NCBI GenBank assembly: GCA_946413815.1
Contig: CAMKMD010000027.1
Coordinates: forward strand, 1-48,076
Direction of reading: 5' to 3'
Source of the DNA: an uncultured Ruminococcus sp.
GTDB taxonomy: Bacteria; Bacillota; Clostridia; Oscillospirales; Ruminococcaceae
Length of the DNA stretch: 48,076 bases
Position numbers and translations under genes: made by a program. The notes below the pieces were generated by a model. The model had not been told where the DNA came from, did no database searches, and saw only the letters and a program-made list of their open reading frames with translations. This document shows, piece after piece, positions 17,061 through 26,146 of the stretch (position 1 is its first letter; each line of letters opens with the position of its first letter).

Positions 17061-17516
17061 ATGCAGGAAGCAGAGAAACAGATATACTCACACGAAAGAT
17101 ACTATCTTTCGGAGGGTAAGGAAGGGATGTCGGCTAAGATACAGAGGGAACTCATCGCGGAACTGACTTTAGAGAAGCGTACCGTTCCCGGCCTTCTGTT
17201 TGAAGACTGTACAGTGTCCGGCTGCCGCTTCATTGACACCGACCTTTACGGCAGTCTTTTCGCAGACTGCATCTTTGAAGACTGTGTGTTTGAAGGCTGC
17301 AACATAAACAAGGCTTCCTTCTTCGGCTGTGAGATAAGGGATTCCCTGTTTGAGGACTGCCGGCTCATAAAGACAGAGTTTCCTGCTGGTTCCTTCAGAA
17401 ACGTTACCTTCACCCGCTGTGACCTGAGCCGCGCATCATTCATCAGGGCAAAAGGCAGGGGCGTTTCGGTCAATGACTGCGATGACAAGGACTGCGGTAT
17501 TTCCGCCATACTATGA
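17061..17516 (+). CDS. Pentapeptide-repeat protein
   Basis: A 151-residue cytoplasmic protein. After a charged N-terminal 45 residues, it consists of pentapeptide-type repeats with a central Phe or Leu every five residues (LLFEDCTVSGCRFIDTDLYG, then SLFADCIFEDCVFEGCNINK and similar). These fold as a right-handed quadrilateral beta helix. It is unusually rich in cysteine, with C at regular turns. Some pentapeptide proteins mimic DNA and protect gyrase, but nothing here shows that role. The start is set at ATG 17061, seven bases after GGGAGGA. The ATG at 17040 lies upstream of that site. The gene is monocistronic with its own promoter. Confidence 0.85.
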   Translation: MQEAEKQIYSHERYYLSEGKEGMSAKIQRELIAELTLEKRTVPGLLFEDCTVSGCRFIDTDLYGSLFADCIFEDCVFEGCNINKASFFGCEIRDSLFEDCRLIKTEFPAGSFRNVTFTRCDLSRASFIRAKGRGVSVNDCDDKDCGISAIL

Positions 17517-17554
17517 AGCAAGAAATGATACATATGTAAGATGCAGTACAAATG

Positions 17555-17590
17555 CAAAAAAGCTCCCCTGACCAATGGTCAGGGGAGCTT
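17555..17590 (-). terminator. Convergent terminator
   Basis: A 14-15 bp hairpin (AAGCTCCCCTGACC with its complement) flanked on the minus-strand exit side by TTTTTT. It terminates the nitroreductase transcript and probably also stops the pentapeptide gene from the other side. Confidence 0.85.
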
Positions 17591-17600
17591 AGTCTTATCA

Positions 17601-18107
17601 TCAGATATACTTTACAGTCTCTTCAAGAGGCTTTCTTATCTTGGGTGCTGCCTCTGCATCCTCAGCGGCATAGCCGAGATCCATAGCCATAACGATGACC
17701 TCGTTCTCCGGAAGTCCGAGCTCCCTTGCAAGGATATCGGGATCGAAGTAATTGAGCCAGCAGCTGTCAACGCCCTCGTCAGCCGCAGCAAGTATCATAT
17801 GAGTTGCCACGATGGTAGCATCCTCTGCGCCGGAATCGTACTTTCCGCCGGGGTAGGGGAAGATTTCGTTCCTGTCATAGGCAACGATGGCAACTGTCGG
17901 AGCACCGTAGCGGCAGGGAGTCAGCTTGTCGATCTTTGCGAGCCCTTCCTCTGACTGCACGATATAGATGCGCTGCTCCTGAATGTTCTTGGCAGTTGGT
18001 GCAAGACGTCCTGCTTCGAGAATGGCGTTCAGCTTGTCGGTCTCCACCTGCTTTGAAGTGTACTTTCTGCATGAATAGCGGCTCTTTACAGCTTCTTTGA
18101 ATTCCAT
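17601..18107 (-). CDS. Nitroreductase-family flavoprotein
   Basis: A 168-residue FMN-dependent nitroreductase-fold protein, short for the family. The N terminus carries the conserved SRYSCRKYT phosphate-binding block (residues 9-17) and the APTAKNIQEQRIYIV block (36-50). The C-terminal half has ADEGVDSCWLNYF and an aliphatic LGLPENE.VI..DLGYA segment typical of the small Clostridial subfamily. It should reduce nitro compounds, quinones or flavins with NAD(P)H, but the physiological substrate is unknown. AGGAGG lies eight bases before the ATG. It follows the acyltransferase gene by 107 bases on the same strand and may be the distal gene of that operon. Confidence 0.9.
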   Translation of the reverse strand: MEFKEAVKSRYSCRKYTSKQVETDKLNAILEAGRLAPTAKNIQEQRIYIVQSEEGLAKIDKLTPCRYGAPTVAIVAYDRNEIFPYPGGKYDSGAEDATIVATHMILAAADEGVDSCWLNYFDPDILARELGLPENEVIVMAMDLGYAAEDAEAAPKIRKPLEETVKYI

Positions 18108-18214
18108 AGTTTTTTCCTCCTGTTGATTGATTTGAAATAGTTAGTTCTGCGGATGTGGGTTTGTCAGTAAGTAATGTATTATATACAGATACAGACAGGC
18201 TGTATCCGGTATTC

Positions 18215-19252
18215 TTATGTATCAGCTCTGCGCCTTCTGAAGAAGGAGAGAAGGGATACGATGATGACCGAGAGCAATATTGAAACTGCCGCAACAGTCA
18301 CAGGCAGCCCCCATTCAAGGAACTTCTCCGGGCAGCCGGTGCTTTCACAGAGCGGCCAGAGAAGAACGATGACCGGCATATGCCAGAGGTATACGTGCAG
18401 GGAGTATTTTTCTCCGAGAGCGCTGAGGGGCGGGAATATATTCAGCGCCGGCTTCTTCAGTGCGAACACAAAGGCGGATGTCACAACGGCAAGCTTGAAC
18501 AGCTGGGATATGTTGTACCTGAACGGATCCGTTATGACCAGTACGAAGAGCAGCGTCAGCGATACGGCACCGGTGAGAGCAACAGCCCATGCTGGTATCC
18601 TGAGGAGTTTTTCCTTCTGCTCTGCAATGCAGTATCCGAGCAGCATAAGGGGTAGTGCGGCGACTATCACATTGCTGCATATCCGCCAGTCTCCGTCTGT
18701 AGCATATTTGTAGGTCTCCAGTACGATGCGCAGAAGTATGAAAAGGGGCATAGCGTACTTTGCGAACCTGTGCAGCCGCAGTCTGTACATCAGCCAGAAT
18801 ATAAGGTAGGCGTAGAGCAATGCTGTCATGAACCACAGCGGCGCTGCATTTATGATATCCAGATCGTTGAAAATGAACATATCAATATACAGCTTAGGAT
18901 TTCTGAACAGTCTGAGCCATAAATCGGTCCTGTGATGCTTTGAGACCTGCACGAGGAGGGATACAACGAAGTAGACCGCCAGGGCTATGAGGGTGATGAG
19001 AAGATTCCTCCGGAAGCGCTTCATGATCTTAGGACACATTTTCTCCGGCTGACCGTAGATGTGATATCCGCTTATCATAAAGAAGAGCATGACGCCGCAG
19101 GAACCTATGGTGCTCATGCACTTGCCGAATGCACCGGGAAACGGGATGTGGACGAAGACCACTCCAAGGGCGGCTATACCCTTTAAGAGATCAAGGCATA
19201 TGTTGCGTGCGGAGGAGTTTTTTGCTTCGTTGACAGCTGTATTTGTTTCCAT
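18215..19252 (-). CDS. Acyltransferase-3 family membrane protein
   Basis: A 345-residue integral membrane acyltransferase of the OafA/WecH type, with about ten hydrophobic segments. The first segment contains the conserved basic core LLKGIAALGVVFVH (His 35), and a later segment has the SLHVYLWHMPVI motif. Such enzymes O-acetylate or O-succinylate cell-surface polysaccharides using cytoplasmic acyl-CoA. The acceptor here is unknown. AAAGGA lies six bases before the ATG, and the gene starts 17 bases after the thpR stop, so the two are co-transcribed. Confidence 0.9.
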   Translation of the reverse strand: METNTAVNEAKNSSARNICLDLLKGIAALGVVFVHIPFPGAFGKCMSTIGSCGVMLFFMISGYHIYGQPEKMCPKIMKRFRRNLLITLIALAVYFVVSLLVQVSKHHRTDLWLRLFRNPKLYIDMFIFNDLDIINAAPLWFMTALLYAYLIFWLMYRLRLHRFAKYAMPLFILLRIVLETYKYATDGDWRICSNVIVAALPLMLLGYCIAEQKEKLLRIPAWAVALTGAVSLTLLFVLVITDPFRYNISQLFKLAVVTSAFVFALKKPALNIFPPLSALGEKYSLHVYLWHMPVIVLLWPLCESTGCPEKFLEWGLPVTVAAVSILLSVIIVSLLSFFRRRRADT

Positions 19253-19269
19253 GACTTATCCTTTCACCC

Positions 19270-19782
19270 TCAGTCAGAGGCTTCTGAGGTACCTATCTCC
19301 GTATACTGTGCGCCGTGCTTTCCGAGGTCGGAGCGCATCAGGGAAACGGTGCTTACTGTCATAGTCTCCTTGGCGACTACAACATCTGAGAAAGGCTGAA
19401 AGATATCAGCATCCCGCATGATGGTGATATGGGGCTCAAAGCCCTTTCTGTCAAAGGGGATGCCGTTCTCTGCCAGTACATGACGCAGCTGCTTTACGTA
19501 CTTTTCAAGCTCAGGGCTTTTTTCTATGCCTGCCCACAGCACATTGTCGAAATTGCTGATATAGCCTGCAAGGGTGATATCGAAGGGCTCAAAGCGTATC
19601 TGTTCCATCTCTTCAAGGACGCGGTCGGGGTCACTGAATTCGCCGATAAAGCTCAGTGTCAGGTGCAGGCTGTGTCTTGGCGCATAGTGTCCGCTGAAAT
19701 TTCGCTTGCGTAGAGCATCCTGTGCGTCGCAGAGTGCCTGCTTTATATTATCGTCCGGGAGTATTGCTATAAATAATCTCAT
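19270..19782 (-). CDS. thpR: RNA 2',3'-cyclic phosphodiesterase (2H family)
   Basis: A 170-residue member of the 2H phosphoesterase superfamily, previously called 2'-5' RNA ligase. Both catalytic HxTx tetrads are present: HLTL (40-43) and HITI (118-121). Length and N-terminal MRLFIAI strand fit ThpR. It hydrolyses 2',3'-cyclic phosphate ends of RNA. AAGGAG lies five bases upstream of the ATG. It is the first gene downstream of a perfect-consensus promoter and leads the operon containing the membrane acyltransferase. Confidence 0.92.
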   Translation of the reverse strand: MRLFIAILPDDNIKQALCDAQDALRKRNFSGHYAPRHSLHLTLSFIGEFSDPDRVLEEMEQIRFEPFDITLAGYISNFDNVLWAGIEKSPELEKYVKQLRHVLAENGIPFDRKGFEPHITIMRDADIFQPFSDVVVAKETMTVSTVSLMRSDLGKHGAQYTEIGTSEASD

Positions 19783-19832
19783 GTTATCTCCTTGGTCTTA
19801 TTGATATACATAGTATTTCTTTTGATATAATT

Positions 19833-19861
19833 ATTATACTATATAAACGTACCTCTGTCAA
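19833..19861 (-). promoter_or_regulatory. Perfect sigma-A promoter of the thpR operon
   Basis: On the minus strand TTGACA (19856-19861), a 17-base spacer and TATAAT (19833-19838), about 50 bases before the thpR start. Confidence 0.82.
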
Positions 19862-19881
19862 TATCAAAAGGCACTTCCATA

Positions 19882-19935
19882 CAAAAGCAGCCGTGACAGC
19901 TGCTGCGTAAGCACGCGTGCTTCTGTCACGGCTTC
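19882..19935 (-). terminator. Nested-palindrome terminator of the dockerin gene
   Basis: An outer 11-bp stem (19889-19899 with 19923-19933, AGCCGTGACAG type) encloses a perfect 14-base palindrome AAGCACGCGTGCTT (19909-19922). On the minus strand the outer stem is followed by GCTTTTG. It lies directly after the stop at 19939. Confidence 0.75.
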
Positions 19936-19938
19936 GTA

Positions 19939-22065
19939 TCACCATTTGTTTTCCGGTACAACATCATATTTGTTGAATATCTGTTCAAGAAGTGAGTAAA
20001 CAGAGCTGAGTGATGCATTGGTTTTTGTCTCGCTGCCGTCAGCGTAGGTAAGAACGGTGGTATAGTTGAAATCGTCATATAAATGGAAATCACGGCTGTA
20101 CTTATCGGCCTCTATTCTGCTCTGGTAGTCATAGGTCATGATCTGACGGTATTCATCCTCTGTTATCTCATATGTGATCTTGTCAGGATCACGCATTTTT
20201 ATATTTCCGTGGCTGATGAAACACTTGCCGTCCTCTCTGAAGACTTCCCATTCGTCATGGATGCCGGCTACTCCGCCTGTTTTTATGAAGCTTGCCGCCT
20301 CCGGTGCGTTTTTCCTGATGGTTACAAGCTTATCGAGCATGATGCAGAGGTCGAATGTATCTATCTGATTATCAAGTGTGAAGTCTGCCTGTGCCCAGTT
20401 TTTCAGCTTTGCGTCCGGCCTTCCGAGGAGCCAGTTCTGAAGGGTTACGGCATCGGCGATATTGAAATCAAAATCATTATTGACATTGCCGGAGACTCTG
20501 ACCTTTGTGGTGATAACAAGATCCATGGAGCCGTTCTTGTAGACAGTGACTGCCGGCTTTTCATTGCCCCAGAACTGATACTCGGCTGCCTGACTGTAGC
20601 GTTCAGCCAGGACTTCATCGATGATATAGGGATTTGAATCTATCGTGTATACATGATCCCAGTAATCTCTTGCATTGGGCTTGTCCGGATCAGGGGCTGT
20701 GACTATTTCTGCGCCGAAGGTGAAAGGATGATTCCGGAGAAGCTCCGTCGGTATGGGCTCACCTGTATCCTTGTCTATATAGGTAAGTCTCGCAGTACCG
20801 GGCGGAAGATCGTTGCCGCCTTCCTTCTTCACCCTTATTATAAGTTCGCCGGAGCCATTGGGGTATAGTGAATGCTCCGTGTATTCCGGTGCGGAAGAGA
20901 CTGAGCTCTCCTGACCGGGGATGGTATAACCCTCCGGCATCCTGAGCCCTATCTTATCCTCTTCGGAAAGTTCGATATTTCGCAGTATACAGGGATTGGA
21001 GCCGATCCCGGCGATAACCTGCCCTCCGTTATCCGTATCAGTACTTATGTCAATAAGGGCGAAGCCTGCGTCGGCGCCGAACTCAAGAGGTTCATTCGTA
21101 TCGCTGTCCACAAGCGTAACACGGGTGTCTCCGGAAAGGAGGATGTTCTGAGCATCATCGACCACCTGACATTCAGCCGTCAGTGACTTTGTGATCTTCG
21201 TGTTGTTCAGAGCAAAGCTGCCGAGATCCCATCCGATGCTGACGGTTCCGTCAGCCTTGGCCTTGTAGATCATGATGTCGTACAATCCGCCTCCGTCAAG
21301 GGGGACTGCGTCCTTGATCGCGCAGGACTGTGACATCATGAATTCCATGTAGAAGGGAGACTTGTCTTCACCCGATTCTATCCATGCATAGTAGGCATGA
21401 GTATTGGGCTCATGTATCTTCCAGGAGTAGGCAGTGCCTGCTATTGAATCGAGACAGAAGAGGAGATAGTTATCCTTTACAGAGACCTGCCCGTTAGCCT
21501 TTACGAAGTCGTCGTACTCCTTGTGACAGTCGGGGAGCCAGCCGTAGATATCAGTTTCAGTGATATTCAGATCCTTATCGACTGAGAAGCTGTAGGACTG
21601 TACCGCGGGCGGTATGAATTCCTCACCCGGTGCCATAGGCGGCACCGATACATGAGGGTCAACTACCTTCAGTTCAAGATCGCCCTCAGTATTTGGCTGA
21701 TATACGAAAACATCAAAGCAGGCAGCAGAATCTTCTGTCTGATAGCGTGCCTCCTTGATCTTTCTTCCCATGCCTTCTGTGCTTAAAAGCTGATAGCCAT
21801 AGGTATCCTCGCTTCTGCCCTTCTGCACGTTATACATGGAAGTCACGCATATAAGACCGTTATCGACGTGCGCTCCGCCGTTGTTGTTGACGAAATCCAG
21901 AGCCGACTCAAAGTCATCCGGTATCCATTCCGGCAGAGTTGCAATTACTTTGTTTCCCTGTTCGGGTGCAGCAAATATGTCTGCGCGGACGATACCCGTG
22001 GAGAAAGCCGGGATATTAATGGTCGCGGCTGCAACAAGAGCCGCTGTGATTTTCCTGATCTTCAT
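19939..22065 (-). CDS. Secreted dockerin-containing protein
   Basis: A 708-residue secreted protein. A signal peptide (KIRKITAALVAAATINIPAFS) is followed by about 500 residues of beta-rich, unrecognised sequence. This includes two related segments of the form VTLVDSDTNEPLEFGA and LTYIDKDTGEPIPTEL. A dockerin (about 525-585) has the two calcium loops NVNNDFDFNIADAVTLQNWL and DFTLDNQIDTFDLCIM, and resembles Ruminococcus flavefaciens dockerins. About 125 residues follow the dockerin, which is unusual because dockerins are normally terminal. The function is unknown; no glycoside hydrolase motif is recognised. The start is the ATG at 22065, preceded by AGGTAGGTGA; the GTG at 22074 lies inside that site. 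Confidence 0.85.
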   Translation of the reverse strand: MKIRKITAALVAAATINIPAFSTGIVRADIFAAPEQGNKVIATLPEWIPDDFESALDFVNNNGGAHVDNGLICVTSMYNVQKGRSEDTYGYQLLSTEGMGRKIKEARYQTEDSAACFDVFVYQPNTEGDLELKVVDPHVSVPPMAPGEEFIPPAVQSYSFSVDKDLNITETDIYGWLPDCHKEYDDFVKANGQVSVKDNYLLFCLDSIAGTAYSWKIHEPNTHAYYAWIESGEDKSPFYMEFMMSQSCAIKDAVPLDGGGLYDIMIYKAKADGTVSIGWDLGSFALNNTKITKSLTAECQVVDDAQNILLSGDTRVTLVDSDTNEPLEFGADAGFALIDISTDTDNGGQVIAGIGSNPCILRNIELSEEDKIGLRMPEGYTIPGQESSVSSAPEYTEHSLYPNGSGELIIRVKKEGGNDLPPGTARLTYIDKDTGEPIPTELLRNHPFTFGAEIVTAPDPDKPNARDYWDHVYTIDSNPYIIDEVLAERYSQAAEYQFWGNEKPAVTVYKNGSMDLVITTKVRVSGNVNNDFDFNIADAVTLQNWLLGRPDAKLKNWAQADFTLDNQIDTFDLCIMLDKLVTIRKNAPEAASFIKTGGVAGIHDEWEVFREDGKCFISHGNIKMRDPDKITYEITEDEYRQIMTYDYQSRIEADKYSRDFHLYDDFNYTTVLTYADGSETKTNASLSSVYSLLEQIFNKYDVVPENKW

Positions 22066-22111
22066 AATAGTCACCTACCTGTTGTTATTAGCAGCATTGC
22101 TGCTTACCTAC

Positions 22112-22140
22112 ATTATAGCACCTGATGTATGAATTTTCAA
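22112..22140 (-). promoter_or_regulatory. Promoter of the dockerin gene
   Basis: On the minus strand TTGAAA (22135-22140), 17 bases, TATAAT (22112-22117), with a TGn extended -10. The leader carries a 7-bp AGCAGCA/TGCTGCT hairpin (22090-22104). Confidence 0.75.
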
Positions 22141-22172
22141 GTACAAAGTGGAAGATATTTGTTAATATTCCA

Positions 22173-22206
22173 AGAAAAAGACGGCTGTGTATGCTGCACA
22201 GCCGCC
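22173..22206 (-). terminator. Terminator of the lipoprotein hydrolase
   Basis: On the minus strand CGGCTGTG...CACAGCCG (22182-22204) followed by TCTTTTTC. Confidence 0.85.
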
Positions 22207-22216
22207 TGTATGCTCC

Positions 22217-23191
22217 TCATATATGTCCCTTAATAAACTCGATGCTCTTCTCTACCGCCTTTTCACCGTATTCTCCCTGAAACAGATGATCCGCACCCTG
22301 CACGGTAAATGTCTCGCAGGATGGGAAGGCCTTTCCGGCAGCCTTGAAGGCCTTGGGGTAAAGGGCAGCGCTTGACGGCGAGGAAGAAGCTTTTTTGTCA
22401 GCTGTGCCAAGTATCATAAGCACATCCTTATCAAAGCCTGCAGCTTCCTTCATAACATCCACGGAGCACATATCTATAACGAACTGCTTTCCCACAAGGG
22501 TGTTATACTTGCTTACATCGGTTATGAAATCAGGTACATCGGCGAGGTCGGGAGTATTCTCTCTTGTGTAATCCGGATAGGTGACGGCAGGTTCAAGGAG
22601 TATCATGCCGCTTATATCTGCGGGCCTGCCTGCACCTGCTATGATATCCACAAGTCCTCCGATGCTGTGACCGAAGAGAAAGACCTTATCCTTATCTACC
22701 TTTGGGAGCTTCGGCAGTGAGTCAAGTATAACGTTCAGGTCCTGTACCTCAGTGAGCACCGAGCTGTCAGTCAGCTCTCCGCCGCTGGTGCTTCTGCCGA
22801 CAGCTCCGATGGAATCAAAGACAAGGCAGGCAAAACCGCTCTCCGAAAAGGCCATTGCTTCATCGATGTACACTGAATAGGGTGCTGTCTGGCCTGAGGA
22901 GACAATGACTATCGGAAACGGACCATCCCCCTCGGGCAGATAGAGCTCGCCGTGTATCCTTATATCGTCACGGTAGAAATTGACAAGCTTCATGTTATCT
23001 CTGTCTCCCTTAACCTCAGGTTCGCCGGCCTTGTATACTGCGGGATCTGTAACTGTATATCCCGAGAGGTCGGGGAAGGCAGTATAAGAAAGAGCGCCGG
23101 CGGATACGGATCTGCTGGCTGGAGCTGCTTTTCCGGAGCAGGAAGCAAGCAGAGAAAGTATCAGGACAAGCGGTAAAATCATTCTTTTCAT
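22217..23191 (-). CDS. Alpha/beta hydrolase lipoprotein
   Basis: A 324-residue surface lipoprotein. The signal peptide ends in the lipobox LLASC (Cys 18). The alpha/beta hydrolase domain has the nucleophile elbow GHSIGG (Ser 176), a likely acid in ILGTAD and a C-terminal GADHLF histidine, so the triad appears complete. It resembles dienelactone hydrolase or acyl-peptidase-like esterases, and the substrate is unknown. The start is set at ATG 23191, nine bases after AAAGGAG. A 46-codon upstream extension has no signal peptide logic and is rejected. It is transcribed alone, upstream of the dockerin gene's promoter region and downstream of the EAL gene. Confidence 0.88.
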   Translation of the reverse strand: MKRMILPLVLILSLLASCSGKAAPASRSVSAGALSYTAFPDLSGYTVTDPAVYKAGEPEVKGDRDNMKLVNFYRDDIRIHGELYLPEGDGPFPIVIVSSGQTAPYSVYIDEAMAFSESGFACLVFDSIGAVGRSTSGGELTDSSVLTEVQDLNVILDSLPKLPKVDKDKVFLFGHSIGGLVDIIAGAGRPADISGMILLEPAVTYPDYTRENTPDLADVPDFITDVSKYNTLVGKQFVIDMCSVDVMKEAAGFDKDVLMILGTADKKASSSPSSAALYPKAFKAAGKAFPSCETFTVQGADHLFQGEYGEKAVEKSIEFIKGHI

Positions 23192-23248
23192 GGTGAGAAT
23201 CTCCTTTGGTATGTATGTTGGATTGTATCTTATTACATAGCCGGTGAA

Positions 23249-23282
23249 AGCTGTCCCCGGATGCAGGTCCGGGGATACAGCT
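23249..23282 (-). terminator. Terminator-like hairpin after the EAL gene
   Basis: On the minus strand AGCTGT..CCCCGG pairs with CCGGGGACAGCT, with a two-base bulge, followed by a short TTTC. It starts only a few bases after the stop codon. Confidence 0.65.
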
Positions 23283-23285
23283 ACT

Positions 23286-24473
23286 TTAATCTTCGAGATT
23301 GTGTGCAAGTGCAATGGTGATGATATCATCTGAATATTTGCTCTTTACGAAGTAATCGACAGTCTCCACATATCTGTAGACTCCGTCATCACCCTTCTGT
23401 CTTGTGACGATGCGTACATCCTGTTTTCCTGAGGCGTATTCCTTCAGCAGGTTCTCCCTGTTGAACAGCTCCGCGAATCTTTCCCTGTCATCCGGGTGCA
23501 TACTCCCGATGCCCTGTTTGATAAGGTCGTCGTACACACCGGCGGAGGGGCAGGATTTAACAGTGAAATGCTCGTATGACATGGCATAGAAGGTGTTCTT
23601 TGTAAGGTTTGAGAACAGCACCAGCGGATAGCGCCGCATTACCACCTCCATCAGCAGGTTCATGGCACTTGCCTGACTCTGCACCTGAAGGATGTCCGTA
23701 GCCTCATCGCGGGAGAGGTAGGAGCTGCAGAGAGAGAGATAATCCTCCTCGGGCATGGGCCTTGCAAAGATGAAACCCTGTATCTTGTTGCAGTCGCAGG
23801 AGCGCAGGAAGTTGAGCTGTTCCTGTGTCTCCACACCCTCTGCAACGGTCTTCATATGCAGTCTGTGAGCGAATGTGAATATGCTCTCAAGTACGATACG
23901 CTCCTTCTCGTCCTCGCAGTTGTTGCTGAGCAGGGATTTGTCTATCTTCAGTACGTCTGCGGGAACATTTTTGACGAACTGCAGGGATGAAAGGCCGCTG
24001 CCGAAATCGTCGATCGCGACGGAGAAGCCCGCCTCTCTTATGGAAACTATCCAGTCATAGAAAAGGGATTCGTCCTCAACCATAGCTGACTCTGTTATCT
24101 CAACCTCTATGAGGGGATGTGGCAGGTCGTAGCTGTCAACGATAGCGGACAGCTTCTCCGAAAAGTCCTTCTCACGGATATGCCTGCGGGAGAAATTGAC
24201 AGATATAGGAAACTGCGGCATCATATTCTGTTTTACCAGTGTCCTGCATACGATGTCGGTGACGTACCAGTCTATATCCATGATAAGGTCGGACTGTTCT
24301 GCGTCAGGGATAAAGGCTGCGGGGGAAACGACAGTCCCGTCCGGCTTAACCCAGCGCACAAGAGCCTCTGCGCTTTTCAGGCTGCTCGTCATGGTAACGT
24401 AGAGGGGCTGATAGTATACACAAAGCTCCTTGTTTTCAAGCGCAGCTCTTATCTCCTCAGGTGTATAGCTCAT
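23286..24473 (-). CDS. Cyclic-di-GMP phosphodiesterase (EAL domain) with C-terminal PAS-like domain
   Basis: A 395-residue cytoplasmic protein. The EAL domain (about residues 5-250) has all signature elements: EALVRW near 36, EITES, the IDDFGSG loop, KIDKSLL, AEGVET and the QGF.FARPM end. It should hydrolyse cyclic-di-GMP to pGpG. The remaining 145 residues look like a degenerate PAS or similar sensor domain, an unusual C-terminal position. The start is ATG 24473, preceded by GGAAGGAAG. It lies 63 bases after the diguanylate cyclase gene on the same strand, so synthesis and breakdown are co-transcribed. Confidence 0.92.
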   Translation of the reverse strand: MSYTPEEIRAALENKELCVYYQPLYVTMTSSLKSAEALVRWVKPDGTVVSPAAFIPDAEQSDLIMDIDWYVTDIVCRTLVKQNMMPQFPISVNFSRRHIREKDFSEKLSAIVDSYDLPHPLIEVEITESAMVEDESLFYDWIVSIREAGFSVAIDDFGSGLSSLQFVKNVPADVLKIDKSLLSNNCEDEKERIVLESIFTFAHRLHMKTVAEGVETQEQLNFLRSCDCNKIQGFIFARPMPEEDYLSLCSSYLSRDEATDILQVQSQASAMNLLMEVVMRRYPLVLFSNLTKNTFYAMSYEHFTVKSCPSAGVYDDLIKQGIGSMHPDDRERFAELFNRENLLKEYASGKQDVRIVTRQKGDDGVYRYVETVDYFVKSKYSDDIITIALAHNLED

Positions 24474-24545
24474 ATAATTCACTTCCTTCCAGACAGGATA
24501 TCCATCCTTTTTAGGACTGTGCTTTCAGGTCGGAGGTACAATAAG

Positions 24546-26075
24546 TCAGCGATAGCTTCCGTGTACTCCTTTGAATTCTCTCTTATCTTCATACATAGCT
24601 TCATCAGCCCGGTTGAATATCTCGTTGAAGGTATCGCCGTCACCTGGATATTCGGCCTGTCCTACTGCTGCTGAGTACCTGAGCCAGGCGTCCTCCTCAG
24701 CGTCGGAGAAGGCTTCATCATAGGATTCACGAAGCTCATCGCATATCTGCTCACGGTGATCGAAATCCTGTCCCTGCAGGATAACAACGAATTCGTCACC
24801 GCCTATGCGGAATACAGGGGAGTGCTTGAAGGCCTCACATATCAGGTGGCAGCAGCCTCTGATGTACTGATCTCCTGCTTCATGTCCGAAGTCGTCATTG
24901 ATATACTTGAGATTGTTCACGTCCACCATGACAACAGCGAATTCTGCGGTGCCGTCGCTGATCTTTGCTTCCAGCTCGGAGACCTTCTTGTTGTAGGCTG
25001 CTTTGCTGCCTACTCCGGTAAGAGGATCTCTGTAAGCCTCCTGACTTATCTGACCTATCTGCTCCTCACGGTCCTGAAGAAGCTGTTCGCTTGCCGTCAC
25101 ATCCTGAATGCGGAGGTAGGAGCCGTCCAGCTGTCCCTTGTCGTCCTTTACAAGACTTTCTTCAAGCAGGTAGTAGCGGGCATTTTCGTCATCGCCCACC
25201 TTGGATTTCTTTTTTGATACGTTGCTGTGATCCGGCTCTCCGAACAGCTTTGTCAGCCTGTCGGCGATGGCATTGAACTCGTTGTTTGAAGTGCCTGCGA
25301 GCCGGCAGCCCTGCTCGTTTGCCCATATACAGTTGCCGTTGGGGTCGAATACGTAGAAGGCATCCGAAAGTCCCGAGACGATGTTGGAAAGTACACGGTC
25401 AAGGAGCCTCAGCGGCCTGTAGTGTATGGCGAAGAAGAATATAACAACTCCGAATACACCGTAGCCTATCATCGAACGGTCAATTGCGTACTGGAAAAAG
25501 ATGTTGTAGGTCTGTACTATACCTACACCGATCATCGTTGCAAGTATGACAACAAAGCGCTCGCGGTTTATCTTCGGTGATTTTACCGTAGCAATTATGA
25601 ATATGAGTATTACGCAGAAGAAACCAATGTAATCCACTATACGGTGTACTGCCTGACCTGCATAGGGGATCATCTTGTAGTAGTCATAGCCTTCAACGTC
25701 AACGGGAGTTACATCGAAAGCGTGATGGGATATAGGGTTCATAATCATCTGTACTGCATCTGCTGCAAGGACAGCGTATACTATGGTGGGCTTCTGCCGT
25801 TTAACATTGGTCTTGTGGCAGTAGACATCGGTGAATCTGACCAGGGCGGCAATGACAAGATCCATGCCGAGGTAGTACAGATAGCAGCCGAAGAGTGCGA
25901 CTGTCCGGGTGCTTGTAGCGACAATGAAGAGATTGCCGAGTACAGGGGGTATCAGAGCCGCTTCAAGAAAGGCAACAGCGTTCCTTGAAGGCTTGTCGGA
26001 GCGCCTTGCAAGCATCGAACAGACTGTCAGCGCAAGTATCAGAATGATATAGATAACAGAAAAAGTAGCTCTCAT
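24546..26075 (-). CDS. Membrane diguanylate cyclase (7TM-PAS-GGDEF)
   Basis: A 509-residue protein that makes cyclic-di-GMP from GTP. Seven hydrophobic segments (about 4-22, 33-54, 59-81, 96-114, 141-163, 171-192 and 199-217) match the HisK_7TM sensor type. A PAS domain follows (about 228-335), then the cyclase domain with DPLTG at 350-354 and an intact GGDEF at 425-429. The product-inhibition RxxD motif normally nine residues upstream is absent (FKHS there), so feedback inhibition through that site is not expected. It is the first gene of the two-gene cyclic-di-GMP operon. Confidence 0.92.
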   Translation of the reverse strand: MRATFSVIYIILILALTVCSMLARRSDKPSRNAVAFLEAALIPPVLGNLFIVATSTRTVALFGCYLYYLGMDLVIAALVRFTDVYCHKTNVKRQKPTIVYAVLAADAVQMIMNPISHHAFDVTPVDVEGYDYYKMIPYAGQAVHRIVDYIGFFCVILIFIIATVKSPKINRERFVVILATMIGVGIVQTYNIFFQYAIDRSMIGYGVFGVVIFFFAIHYRPLRLLDRVLSNIVSGLSDAFYVFDPNGNCIWANEQGCRLAGTSNNEFNAIADRLTKLFGEPDHSNVSKKKSKVGDDENARYYLLEESLVKDDKGQLDGSYLRIQDVTASEQLLQDREEQIGQISQEAYRDPLTGVGSKAAYNKKVSELEAKISDGTAEFAVVMVDVNNLKYINDDFGHEAGDQYIRGCCHLICEAFKHSPVFRIGGDEFVVILQGQDFDHREQICDELRESYDEAFSDAEEDAWLRYSAAVGQAEYPGDGDTFNEIFNRADEAMYEDKREFKGVHGSYR

Positions 26076-26146
26076 GATACAGTGCTCCTTTTAAGTTAAG
26101 ATCTGATCTCAGTTTCAGCTCGGGTCAAATATACTTGTTTGAATTC

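Noticed and set aside
19899..19922. GCGTAAG string resembling the L1-L3 leader loops
   Set aside because: It lies in a 3' terminator of a minus-strand gene, lacks the TCCRG half and is explained by a palindrome.
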